This document shows positions 1 to 7,783 of a stretch of DNA of 31,582 nt, piece by piece. Position 1 is the stretch's first letter, and each line of letters starts with the position of its first letter. The notes below the pieces were generated by a model. That model was not told the origin of the DNA and searched no databases. It was given only the letters and a program-made list of their open reading frames with translations. Both the position numbers and the translations under genes were made by a program. Origin of the DNA: JACQCF01 sp043742785 (GTDB lineage Bacteria > Omnitrophota > Gorgyraeia > Zapsychrales > Fredricksoniimonadaceae); contig JAYTXU010000058.1 in assembly GCA_043742785.1 (NCBI GenBank), positions 1-31,582 on the forward strand. The letters run 5' to 3'.

Positions 1-844
1 TAATGGCAAGCTCTGCAAATGTCGTTGATTCAATATCAAGAGCATCTCTGCGAGATAATGATAACGTTCTTCTAATAACTTCTAAGGCTCGAAGAGGCGC
101 TGGATAGAAACCTTTAGTCGCTTTAAGCACACCGGTCTTAGATTGATTAAAAATAATCATCCGGCCAATCGTTGAATGATCTAAAAATGCACTAAAACCC
201 TTCGATCTAACAACAGGATATTTACGTCTACGAGGTGATTGACTTACTTCTTCAACAAATTCACTTACACGATTAGCTAATCCCGCTTGAGGATAAAGCC
301 GGTCCACCAAACCTATTCTTAAAGCAAATTTGGCATCTGCCGGAGTCCCAGTCAGAATTAATTTTAATGCAGCCTGAAGACCAAGAAGCCTTGGCAATCG
401 ATAGGTTCCCCCAAAACCAGGAACAAATCCTAAATTAACCTCAGGAACGCCAATACGTACTTTATCACTGAAAGTAGCGATACGGTATCGACAAGCAATC
501 GCTAATTCACACCCGCCCCCTAAAGCAACTCCATCGATAACAGCGACGGAAGGAATCGGTAAATCCTCTATTTTATTAAAGATACGCTGACCAGATTGAG
601 ACTTAATCTTACCATCAGCCACTTCCACAATATTCTCAATTTCTTTAATATCAGCCCCTGCAATAAAGATGTCCCTCTTGGCGCTTTGAAAAATAACCGC
701 TTTCAGAGAACTTTTATTCTTAAGCTGATCTAGAATTCCTTCCAACTCAACCAAAACAGCTGCACTTAAGACATTAACCTTAGAATCGGGCTGGTCAAAG
801 GTAATGATGGCAACATTATTTTCTTCTTTATAAACAATACTCAT
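1..844 (-). CDS. fadJ: FadJ/FadB-like multifunctional beta-oxidation enzyme, N-terminal part (cut by window edge)
   Basis: The first 281 residues of an enoyl-CoA hydratase/3-hydroxyacyl-CoA dehydrogenase fusion; the gene runs off the window at base 1. The crotonase domain is clear. It has an oxyanion-hole stretch FIAGADIKEI (60-69), the glycine-rich GGGCELAIACRYRIA (109-123) with Glu113, and GVPEVNLGFVPGFGGT (132-147) with Glu135. These match the two catalytic glutamates of the family. The sequence then continues past the usual end of a stand-alone hydratase into a linker with YPAPLRALEVIRR, which is typical of the fused alpha subunit. The dehydrogenase domain should lie outside. The ATG at 844 is preceded by AAGGAGAGAGGT, a strong ribosome binding site. 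The gene follows mrdA by 73 bases and is probably the distal gene of the long hup unit. FadJ rather than FadB is a judgement on overall resemblance. Confidence 0.85.
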   Translation of the reverse strand, partial: MSIVYKEENNVAIITFDQPDSKVNVLSAAVLVELEGILDQLKNKSSLKAVIFQSAKRDIFIAGADIKEIENIVEVADGKIKSQSGQRIFNKIEDLPIPSVAVIDGVALGGGCELAIACRYRIATFSDKVRIGVPEVNLGFVPGFGGTYRLPRLLGLQAALKLILTGTPADAKFALRIGLVDRLYPQAGLANRVSEFVEEVSQSPRRRKYPVVRSKGFSAFLDHSTIGRMIIFNQSKTGVLKATKGFYPAPLRALEVIRRTLSLSRRDALDIESTTFAELAI

Positions 845-917
845 ACCTCTCTCCTTTTATAGAATCATTATCAACCGTGCTTCCTCTCAACGCAACAGCA
901 ATTTGATTTTCCTAAAC

Positions 918-2630
918 TCAAACAATGCCCTGTACTTGCATGCGAAGCAACATTTGATGAGTAATTTCTACCGCATTAGCAGAAGACCCGCCATTTTCTA
1001 GAAAAACACAAAAAGCTAAATTATTCTTCTGCGAACGCACATACCCTACAAACCAAGCATGATTAGCTTTATTAACACCTGCCTGCGCTGTTCCTGTTTT
1101 GCCATATATAGTCAAGCCTGCTAGATCATTAAGAGCATGCCCCGTTCCTTCAGGATCAGTTATAGCCGAACGTAAACCATGTTGAATACTGCGCCAAGTA
1201 GTATCATGTAGTCGTACAATAGGCAATTTACTAATATCAATATCAGGTAAATCTTTAGAATCTACCGATTTTACAATACGCGGACGAAGAATAATCCCAT
1301 CATTAGCTACAGCGGCCACCAACACAGTCAATTGCATAGGTGTAGATAAAGCATCTCCTTGACCTATAGATAGGTTTAAGGTGTTTCCTGTGTACCACGG
1401 GTGCCCCGCTCTAGAATGTCCAATCACCTGACCTGTCGCTTCAGAAGGTAAATCTACCCCTGTAACCCGTCCAAGACCAAAGGCCTTAGCATATTGTTCT
1501 ATAACGCGCGCACTAACCATTTGTCCAATATGAAAAAAATATACGTTACAAGAGTGGGCAATCGCTTGATTAAGATCCTCTCTACCATGCACATGTGCAC
1601 AACCAAACTTTGCCTTGCCAAGCATATAATAACCTGGACAATCAAAAGCTATTTCTTGCGTAATCTTTTTTAATTCAACAGCTGCCAAAGCCACTGGAAT
1701 TTTAAAGACTGATCCTGGCGGATATTGCCCCGCTACCGCGCGATTTAATAAATGAGCTTTAGAGTCCCTAATATAATAAAGAATTTCAGTCTGTCGACCT
1801 CTATCTATAAAAGCATTCGGATCAAAAGATGGCGAACTTACTGAACTTATCAAATCACCATTGTTTAAATCCATAACAACCACAGCACCAGGTCGTGCAT
1901 CTAACAACTCATTCGCCATACCCTGTACACGTTCATCAATAGTCAGCCTAATATCCTTGCCCTTAATGGGTTCTTTAAAACCTAACAATCTAACCTCTTG
2001 TCCACGATTATTAATTTCAATTTGACGACCACCAGACTCTCCACGTAAAAGCATATCGTAAGTTTTTTCAACTCCCGTTTTACCAACGATACTTAACGAA
2101 GAATACCCATACTCCCCTAGCATCTGCGCTTCATTAGGATCAATCTTCCCAACATAACCAATCGCATGCGCACCACTTTTACCAAAAGGATAATAACGTT
2201 CATAAGATTTTTCCACCACAAGACCAGGATATTGAAAACGATTCTCTTCAATAGTTAGAATCTTCTTCTGATCGATATCTTCTTCTAAGACAACAGACGC
2301 AAAAGGAGTTCTCTTTTTACGCAGAAATTGCCTTTTCAGATATCCAGAATCTTTCTTAAGAACGGTCCCTAGAAAATAAAATAAATGATCTGAGTCATCG
2401 ATATCTTGAGCAATAACACCCACATGATACGCAACACGATTATCTGCAAGAATAAGTCCATTACGATCGATAATTTTACCTCGAGGTCCTTCGATCGGAA
2501 TAACACGAATACGGTTATTAACGCTTTGATTATAATAATACCCCCCCTTAATCGTTTGCATATATATCAAAGCAAACGTAATTAAGGCTACAGAGAATAA
2601 AACTATATTTTCAATGATTTTAATACGCAT
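918..2630 (-). CDS. mrdA: Penicillin-binding protein 2, peptidoglycan transpeptidase of cell elongation
   Basis: Cross-links peptidoglycan in the elongation complex, anchored in the inner membrane with its catalytic domain in the periplasm. Numbering below counts from a TTG three bases before the ATG I chose. One N-terminal membrane helix (about 7-27) is followed by the dimerisation segment with RGKIIDRNG (51-59). The transpeptidase domain has the three penicillin-binding motifs: SVFK with catalytic Ser308, SCN at 361-363 and KTG at 512-514. Total length (about 570) is usual for PBP2 rather than for FtsI, and there is no PASTA domain. The ATG at 2630 lies three bases after the mreD stop, so translation is probably coupled. 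The usual partner rodA is not beside it. MreD directly upstream supports the elongation role over a division role. Confidence 0.93.
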   Translation of the reverse strand: MRIKIIENIVLFSVALITFALIYMQTIKGGYYYNQSVNNRIRVIPIEGPRGKIIDRNGLILADNRVAYHVGVIAQDIDDSDHLFYFLGTVLKKDSGYLKRQFLRKKRTPFASVVLEEDIDQKKILTIEENRFQYPGLVVEKSYERYYPFGKSGAHAIGYVGKIDPNEAQMLGEYGYSSLSIVGKTGVEKTYDMLLRGESGGRQIEINNRGQEVRLLGFKEPIKGKDIRLTIDERVQGMANELLDARPGAVVVMDLNNGDLISSVSSPSFDPNAFIDRGRQTEILYYIRDSKAHLLNRAVAGQYPPGSVFKIPVALAAVELKKITQEIAFDCPGYYMLGKAKFGCAHVHGREDLNQAIAHSCNVYFFHIGQMVSARVIEQYAKAFGLGRVTGVDLPSEATGQVIGHSRAGHPWYTGNTLNLSIGQGDALSTPMQLTVLVAAVANDGIILRPRIVKSVDSKDLPDIDISKLPIVRLHDTTWRSIQHGLRSAITDPEGTGHALNDLAGLTIYGKTGTAQAGVNKANHAWFVGYVRSQKNNLAFCVFLENGGSSANAVEITHQMLLRMQVQGIV

Positions 2631-2633
2631 CAA

Positions 2634-3122
2634 TCAAACCTTAGACCAAATCGCTATGTCACGAAGCCAATGGAACACAAAGGTTACAACCACCATGGTG
2701 GTTACTACCTGCGGTAAAAAAATATTCAAGAATAAATCTGAAAGATGCACATTATGATGCATTAAATACAAGATCGCCTCGATAATAAAACACGCTATTA
2801 ATACAAAAAAAGCAACCACTGCTCTAGAGAATCTGGAGCCTGGCTGATAAAGAGTTTGCCTGACAATTGTTGTTAAATAAGCAGCTGTAACAAAAACAAA
2901 TAAATAGGTACCAAAAGGCAAAATACTAAAAGAATCCTTAAGAGCCCCCCCAATGACGGCGGCTACAATACTGTACCGAACTCCTGAATAAAGCCCCCAA
3001 AAAACAACTAATAATAAAAGAAGTTCTGGTTTAGCCCAACCCCCTAAAGCGCCATTAAGCATAAACTCTAAAACAAAAAAAAAGTATGCCAACGCAATAA
3101 TAAGGACTAATCGTTTAATCAT
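2634..3122 (-). CDS. mreD: MreD-like rod-shape membrane protein
   Basis: A 162-residue hydrophobic protein with about five membrane helices (roughly 4-22, 33-58, 70-87, 103-122 and 132-152). MreD joins MreB filaments and MreC to the elongation machinery. Sequence conservation in this family is poor, so the call rests on size, helix pattern, the short PFGTYLF-type loop near residue 70, and the position directly upstream of a PBP2 gene, which is the classic mreD-mrdA order. mreB and mreC, usually just upstream, are absent: ybeY precedes it instead, with a 4-base ATGA overlap. It could be another small membrane protein of the same topology, but the context makes MreD by far the best reading. Confidence 0.78.
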   Translation of the reverse strand: MIKRLVLIIALAYFFFVLEFMLNGALGGWAKPELLLLLVVFWGLYSGVRYSIVAAVIGGALKDSFSILPFGTYLFVFVTAAYLTTIVRQTLYQPGSRFSRAVVAFFVLIACFIIEAILYLMHHNVHLSDLFLNIFLPQVVTTMVVVTFVFHWLRDIAIWSKV

Positions 3123-3526
3123 TTAATTTCTTCCAAGAATTCTTTTTCTTTTAAACGCATTTGTATTATATCTTTATAATTATGATCATCATAACCAGCT
3201 AAATGCAAAAAACCATGAATCACATACAAGAGAATTTCTCTTTCAACAGATGATCCATAAGTCTTGGCATTTCTTTTGGCTTCTTGAGGACAAATAATAA
3301 TCTCGCCACTCCCACCTAAATCAAACGTAATCACATCCGTCACATAATCATGACCTAAATATTTCTTATTAATGCTCTGCATGCGTTGAAGTCCAACAAA
3401 AATAATAGAAATATTTGGAAAAGATTTAGAAATCTTGAGAGACCTTCCTACTTGGTGGGCCATTATTTTTATTTTAGAAAACGAAAGCGGAATACTACTT
3501 TGAAGGTTTTTGACCGTGATGTCCAT
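3119..3526 (-). CDS. ybeY: YbeY endoribonuclease (rRNA maturation/quality control)
   Basis: A 135-residue metal-dependent single-strand endoribonuclease of the UPF0054 family, which in other bacteria acts in 16S rRNA 3'-end maturation and 70S quality control. The zinc site is visible as HGFLHLAGYDDH (104-115), giving His104, His108 and His115. There is one extra Asp before the third histidine compared with the commonest HGxLHLxGYDH form. Upstream are the family's INKKYLGHDYVTDVITFDL stretch (52-70) and GEIIIC. The start overlaps the end of the HD-domain gene by 32 bases and the stop overlaps mreD by 4. The ribosome binding site (AGAAAGA) is weak, in keeping with coupling. The order phoH, pgpH, ybeY is the conserved one known from Firmicutes. 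Confidence 0.92.
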   Translation of the reverse strand: MDITVKNLQSSIPLSFSKIKIMAHQVGRSLKISKSFPNISIIFVGLQRMQSINKKYLGHDYVTDVITFDLGGSGEIIICPQEAKRNAKTYGSSVEREILLYVIHGFLHLAGYDDHNYKDIIQMRLKEKEFLEEIK

Positions 3527-4877
3527 TTGTTCTTTCTGGATACTTTACACGGCCATGATACATAGCGCTAAGAACTCGTACAAAGGTCGAAGCAATCGTA
3601 TCTATTTCTCTTAAAGTTAAATTACATTCATCTAATTGACCGTCAATAAATTTATTATTAATCACTTTTCGCACCAAATCTTCAATTTTCTGAGGAGTAT
3701 GCTCATCCATCGCACGAGTGGCTCCCTCAACAGAATCAGCCAACATAACAATAGCTGTTTCTTTTGATCTAGGTTTTGGTCCTGGATAACGATAATTCTC
3801 TTCTCCCACCTCTTCAGACTCACCTTCCGTTAAAGCTTTTTGATAAAAATAATGAATCAAGCTTGTTCCATGGTGTTGAGGAATAAAATCAATAATCCGC
3901 TGATTTAATTTATATTGCTTAGCTAATTCAACCCCTTCTTTAATATGATTAAGAATCACTAAACGGCTCATCGAAGGTTCTAAATCGTCATGTTTATTAA
4001 CCTTGATCAATTGATTCTCAGTAAAATATTCTGGCTTTTCCATTTTACCAATATCATGATAATAAGCTCCTACCCGAGTTAGAAGCGAGTTAGCTCCAAT
4101 AGCATCAGCTGCAGTCTCCGATAAATTACTAACAATAATACTATGGTGATATGTTCCAGGAGCTTCCAATACTAAACGTTTAAGCAAAGGTTGAGAGAAA
4201 TCAGACAATTCTAAAAGCGTAAAATTCGAGATCTCTCCAAAAACAGTTTCAAAAATCCTAAGAGTTGCCATAGCAATCATGGCACAAATTGTTCCGTTAA
4301 GAAATAAGGGAACAAGCGTGCTTTTAATATGCGTCACACTTAAATCCATATTCATCAAAAGAGAACAAATGAGCTGAACAAGACCAATTAAGACTCCAGC
4401 TCTAATAAAAACTTCTCTTGTGCGAGCATTCTGTACCGCATAAGAACCACAAAGACTTCCTAAAAAGAAAATAACTGTATCTGGCAAACTCAAATTAAGC
4501 ATCAAACCTATTAAACCGCTAGCCATAAATGACAACGCCCAAGAAAGCTGAACATCATTATAAAGAAGCGTTGTAATAATGGCTACACAAGCCACAGGAG
4601 TCCAATACAAAGAAAATACAGCATAAATTCTTAAAAAATGTGCTGCTCCCATGACAAGCACTAAAAGCAAAGTTAAATGTAGGAAGGTTCTCCAGCTAGC
4701 TTTACGAACATAGAATAACTGCAGACCAAAAAAAAGAAATAAAAAAGGAATTAATAGAGAAATTTGAGCAAAATAACAAAAAATCACACTAGCCAAAAGA
4801 GTAACCGTCAGCATGACCTTTTGATCGACTGTAATTTTTTGAGAATTAACGGGAATGACCATTGGTAGATTTACCAT
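3495..4877 (-). CDS. pgpH: Short 7TM-HD phosphohydrolase (PgpH/YqfF type, without the extracellular domain)
   Basis: An inner-membrane protein with six or seven helices (about 22-215) followed by a cytoplasmic HD domain. The HD motifs are GTYHHS (244-249), YYHDIGK (275-281, His277-Asp278) and PQHHG (336-340), numbered from a TTG nine bases before the chosen ATG. In PgpH this domain hydrolyses cyclic di-AMP. The position between phoH and ybeY matches pgpH. Family members are usually 700 residues or more because of a large extracellular domain near the N-terminus. This one, at 460, begins almost at the first helix and has none. ATG 4877 is chosen because GAGG lies just before it, though spacing is only 3 bases; TTG 4886 and ATG 4862 are alternatives. 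It overlaps phoH by 32 bases. Substrate (c-di-AMP or another nucleotide) is inferred, not shown. Confidence 0.8.
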   Translation of the reverse strand: MVNLPMVIPVNSQKITVDQKVMLTVTLLASVIFCYFAQISLLIPFLFLFFGLQLFYVRKASWRTFLHLTLLLVLVMGAAHFLRIYAVFSLYWTPVACVAIITTLLYNDVQLSWALSFMASGLIGLMLNLSLPDTVIFFLGSLCGSYAVQNARTREVFIRAGVLIGLVQLICSLLMNMDLSVTHIKSTLVPLFLNGTICAMIAMATLRIFETVFGEISNFTLLELSDFSQPLLKRLVLEAPGTYHHSIIVSNLSETAADAIGANSLLTRVGAYYHDIGKMEKPEYFTENQLIKVNKHDDLEPSMSRLVILNHIKEGVELAKQYKLNQRIIDFIPQHHGTSLIHYFYQKALTEGESEEVGEENYRYPGPKPRSKETAIVMLADSVEGATRAMDEHTPQKIEDLVRKVINNKFIDGQLDECNLTLREIDTIASTFVRVLSAMYHGRVKYPERTNGHHGQKPSK

Positions 4878-5805
4878 ACGCCTCAATAATTTTCTGGACG
4901 AGCTCGTGACGAACCGTATCTTCGCTGGTCAAATGGATAAATTTAATTTCCGGAACTTGACCTAAAACTTTATGCGCTTCTGCAAGACCGTTAATATCTG
5001 CACTCGGCAAATCACTTTGGGTAACGTCACCGATCACAACAACCTTAGAATCAAATCCCATACGGGTTAAAAACATTTTCATTTGATCCGGTTTAGAATT
5101 TTGCGCTTCATCAAGAATAACAAATGCTTCATTAAGTGTACGTCCACGCATGAAAGCCAAAGGAGCTACTTCAATAATTCCCTGCTCGGTGTATTGCTCC
5201 ACTGTATCTGCTTCCATCATGTCATAAAGAGCGTCATATAAAGGCCTTAAATAAGGAAGAACTTTTTCCACCATATCTCCAGGCAAAAACCCAAGATTTT
5301 CACCTGCCTCCACGGCTGGACGAGTTAAAATAATACGTCGTACTAAGCCTTTCTTAAGAGCATTAACAGCCATAGCAATAGCTAAATACGTCTTACCTGT
5401 TCCAGCCGGACCAATACAAAAAACTAAATCATGGTTTTTGATAGCTTCAATATATTCGATTTGACCTTTTGTTTTAGGTGTAACCAACCCACCCTTAACA
5501 GAAACTTCAATTCTCTCCTTGGCTAACCGTTTAAAATCAATACTTTCTTCTTTATCCACAAGTCTTAGCGCATAAACGATATCTGCCTTCTTAACATCCT
5601 TTCCCTTCTCAACCATCGTTATCAAATAATGAAAGAGCTCGTTAGTCTTATTAACCTGAGCTTCAGGACCAATAACCTTAATCCCCTCCGAAGCACGGAT
5701 AATTCTAATGCCAAGTTCCTTTTCAATAATTTTTAGATTCTGATCATAACGCCCAAACAACAGTTGAAGGTCACGATTATTATCAAACTGCAATTGAAAT
5801 TCCAT
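4846..5805 (-). CDS. phoH: PhoH-family ATPase
   Basis: A 319-residue P-loop ATPase of the PhoH/PhoL type, cytoplasmic and probably an RNA helicase-like factor working with YbeY in RNA metabolism. An N-terminal KH-like segment (about 1-100) precedes the ATPase domain. Walker A is GPAGTGKT (132-139) and Walker B is VILDEAQN (229-236), both canonical. The family signature TRPAVEAGENLGFLPGD (161-177) is also present. Length is normal. The ATG follows the LysM-lipoprotein stop by three bases. The gene's end runs into the start of the HD-domain gene. Function beyond ATP binding is poorly defined in the family; the ybeY partnership is inferred from the conserved neighbourhood. Confidence 0.93.
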   Translation of the reverse strand: MEFQLQFDNNRDLQLLFGRYDQNLKIIEKELGIRIIRASEGIKVIGPEAQVNKTNELFHYLITMVEKGKDVKKADIVYALRLVDKEESIDFKRLAKERIEVSVKGGLVTPKTKGQIEYIEAIKNHDLVFCIGPAGTGKTYLAIAMAVNALKKGLVRRIILTRPAVEAGENLGFLPGDMVEKVLPYLRPLYDALYDMMEADTVEQYTEQGIIEVAPLAFMRGRTLNEAFVILDEAQNSKPDQMKMFLTRMGFDSKVVVIGDVTQSDLPSADINGLAEAHKVLGQVPEIKFIHLTSEDTVRHELVQKIIEAYGKSTNGHSR

Positions 5806-5808
5806 AAG

Positions 5809-6381
5809 TTATTTCACCGCCGGAAGAGTCAGAACAATGCCCGGTCTTACAACATTAGGATTCTTAATTTTCTCTTTATTAGCATTGTAAATTTTTAACC
5901 AAGCACTATAAGTACCATAATATTTCTTAGCAATCTTTTGTAACGTATCATCTTTTTGAACGGTATAACTTGTAGCTTCCGTTGGCCCTACAGAATTCTT
6001 GCCAACAGTAATTTCTTTTGCAGCAGACTTTTCATCATCTATCGGCGGAATAACAATTTTATTAGAACCATGCTTAACAGAAGTCTCTTCTCGAAAAGCT
6101 GGTACAGAAGTTTCTACATTAGTTTGCGTTGTTGTCCTTACTTCTTGTTCAATTTTCTTAACTTCTTTCTCAGGAATAGCCTTAGTTAATTCAAGAACGT
6201 AAATCTTACGAGTTTTCTTTACAGGTTCAATATACTGAGGAGTTCCCGTTAAATAACCTGCATTACCATTTCCTTTTTCAATCCCCACCCGATCCTTAGT
6301 CATAACATACGTTTGAGCTTTAATACCACAACCAGCTGCAAAAACCAACACCATCATTAAACATAAAAATCTTGATAACAT
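5809..6381 (-). CDS. LysM-domain lipoprotein
   Basis: A 190-residue exported lipoprotein. The N-terminus has a short charged end, a hydrophobic core and a lipobox FAAGC, so Cys18 would be lipidated after signal peptidase II cleavage. The middle (about 50-135) is low in structure and rich in Lys, Glu, Thr and Val. The C-terminal LysM domain (138-187) starts SYTVQKDDTLQKIAKKYYG, the usual peptidoglycan-binding form. It probably tethers a membrane to the cell wall or guides a wall enzyme; no catalytic domain is present. A strong ribosome binding site (AAGGAG) precedes the ATG. It sits between aspS and phoH in the long unit that ends with cell-elongation genes. Which membrane it enters cannot be read with certainty. 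Confidence 0.82.
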   Translation of the reverse strand: MLSRFLCLMMVLVFAAGCGIKAQTYVMTKDRVGIEKGNGNAGYLTGTPQYIEPVKKTRKIYVLELTKAIPEKEVKKIEQEVRTTTQTNVETSVPAFREETSVKHGSNKIVIPPIDDEKSAAKEITVGKNSVGPTEATSYTVQKDDTLQKIAKKYYGTYSAWLKIYNANKEKIKNPNVVRPGIVLTLPAVK

Positions 6382-6391
6382 AACTTTCTCC

Positions 6392-7783
6392 TTATTTTTT
6401 AATCGTAACGATTCCTAATTCTTTTAATTGTTTTTCATCTACATCTGAAGGAGCCTCTGTCATTAGACATGATCCCTTTTGAGTCTTAGGAAACGCAATA
6501 CAATCACGAATAGATTCATTGCCTGTGATAATTGTCACAATACGGTCAATCCCATAAGCCACTCCCGCATGTGGAGGGGCTCCATATTCAAAAGCCCGTA
6601 ATAAGAACCCAAAACGTTTTAAAGTCTCCTCTGGAGCAAGCCCAAGAATATCGAAAATCTTTTGCTGTAACTCTCGTTGGTGAATTCGAACAGATCCACT
6701 ACCAATTTCATTGCCATTTAAAACAAGATCATAACAGCGTCCGCGAACTTTATCATATTGTCCTAACTCTAACATAGACAAATCATCAGGATTAATTCCG
6801 GTAAAAGGGTGATGCTCACTATCCCATCGCTTTTCTTCTGAATTATACTTCAATAAGGGAAAATCTACAACCCACAAAAATGCAAACTCTTTTGAATTGT
6901 TTTTATCTTGGCGGATATCAGGTTTGTCACTGTTATATTTGGTTATAGCCTCGGCATGAGTCATGCGGGGAAACGGAATCAGCAAATCGACATTAAGAAG
7001 TTCTTTAAATATTTGTTTATACATACGCTCGGTAATATCAAAAATAAATTCCTGATCCACAAAAGACATTTCCATATCTAACTGCGTAAATTCCGGCTGA
7101 CGATCTGAGCGTAAATCTTCATCACGAAAACATTTAACAACTTGATAATAACGATCCATCCCTGAAACCATCAAAATTTGCTTGAACAATTGTGGAGACT
7201 GAGGAAGAGCATAAAAAGCCCCTGGGGTTAAACGAGATGGAACTAAAAAATCTCTCGCCCCTTCAGGAGTAGATTTAGTCAAAATAGGTGTTTCTACTTC
7301 GACAAAACTCTGTGTATTTAAAAATGACCGGATACCGGCAATAAGCCTATGGCGCAACAATAATGATTCACGCACCTTAGTGCGACGAATATCCAAATAA
7401 CGATAAGTTAAACGAATATCTTCAGACGCTTCCACTCTATCTTCAATCTCAAACACTGGCACCTTAGCCACGTTTAAAATCTCCAATTCCTTTGCTAAAA
7501 GCTCAACACCTCCGGTAGCCATATCTTTATTGACATTCTTTTCAGGGCGTACGGTCACAGTTCCTTTAATTTTAACAACAAACTCTGGCCCTAATTTAGA
7601 AGCTTCCGTATGAGCAACCAGACTAACGGAAGGAACAAAAACCACCTGAGTCAAACCATAACGATCACGAATATCAATAAAAATTAATTTCCCCATATCA
7701 CGACGACGATGAACCCAGCCGCAAAGGATGACTTCCTGATCTTTATGAGATGGATTTAACTCTCCACATGTATGCGTACGCAT
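6392..7783 (-). CDS. aspS: Aspartyl-tRNA synthetase, bacterial type, lacking the GAD insertion domain
   Basis: Charges tRNA with aspartate. The N-terminal OB-fold anticodon-binding domain (about 1-105) carries CGWVHRRRDMG. The class II catalytic domain has motif 2 FRDEDLRSDRQPEFTQLD (219-236) and motif 3 with GIDR (411-414). It resembles bacterial, not archaeal, AspRS throughout. Bacterial enzymes are usually about 580-600 residues because an insertion (GAD) domain of more than 100 residues sits between SDKPDLRF and FLWVVDFP. Here those flanks are joined by about nine residues (SDKPDI at 285-290, FLWVVDFP at 302-309), leaving 463 residues. The reading frame is open across the junction, so it is not a sequencing frame break. 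The ATG shares its A with the hisS stop. tRNA specificity (Asp only, or Asp and Asn) cannot be read here. Confidence 0.93.
   Translation of the reverse strand: MRTHTCGELNPSHKDQEVILCGWVHRRRDMGKLIFIDIRDRYGLTQVVFVPSVSLVAHTEASKLGPEFVVKIKGTVTVRPEKNVNKDMATGGVELLAKELEILNVAKVPVFEIEDRVEASEDIRLTYRYLDIRRTKVRESLLLRHRLIAGIRSFLNTQSFVEVETPILTKSTPEGARDFLVPSRLTPGAFYALPQSPQLFKQILMVSGMDRYYQVVKCFRDEDLRSDRQPEFTQLDMEMSFVDQEFIFDITERMYKQIFKELLNVDLLIPFPRMTHAEAITKYNSDKPDIRQDKNNSKEFAFLWVVDFPLLKYNSEEKRWDSEHHPFTGINPDDLSMLELGQYDKVRGRCYDLVLNGNEIGSGSVRIHQRELQQKIFDILGLAPEETLKRFGFLLRAFEYGAPPHAGVAYGIDRIVTIITGNESIRDCIAFPKTQKGSCLMTEAPSDVDEKQLKELGIVTIKK

Noticed and set aside
845..917. Promoter for the fadJ-like gene (TTGCGT, 17 bases, GATAAT)
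   Set aside because: The -10 is good but the -35 matches only half of the consensus, so it is not listed; the 73-base gap could still hold a weak internal promoter.
5956..6202. Overlapping plus-strand frames opposite the LysM lipoprotein
   Set aside because: Both are antisense to the low-complexity middle of the lipoprotein gene and show no domain or ribosome binding site.
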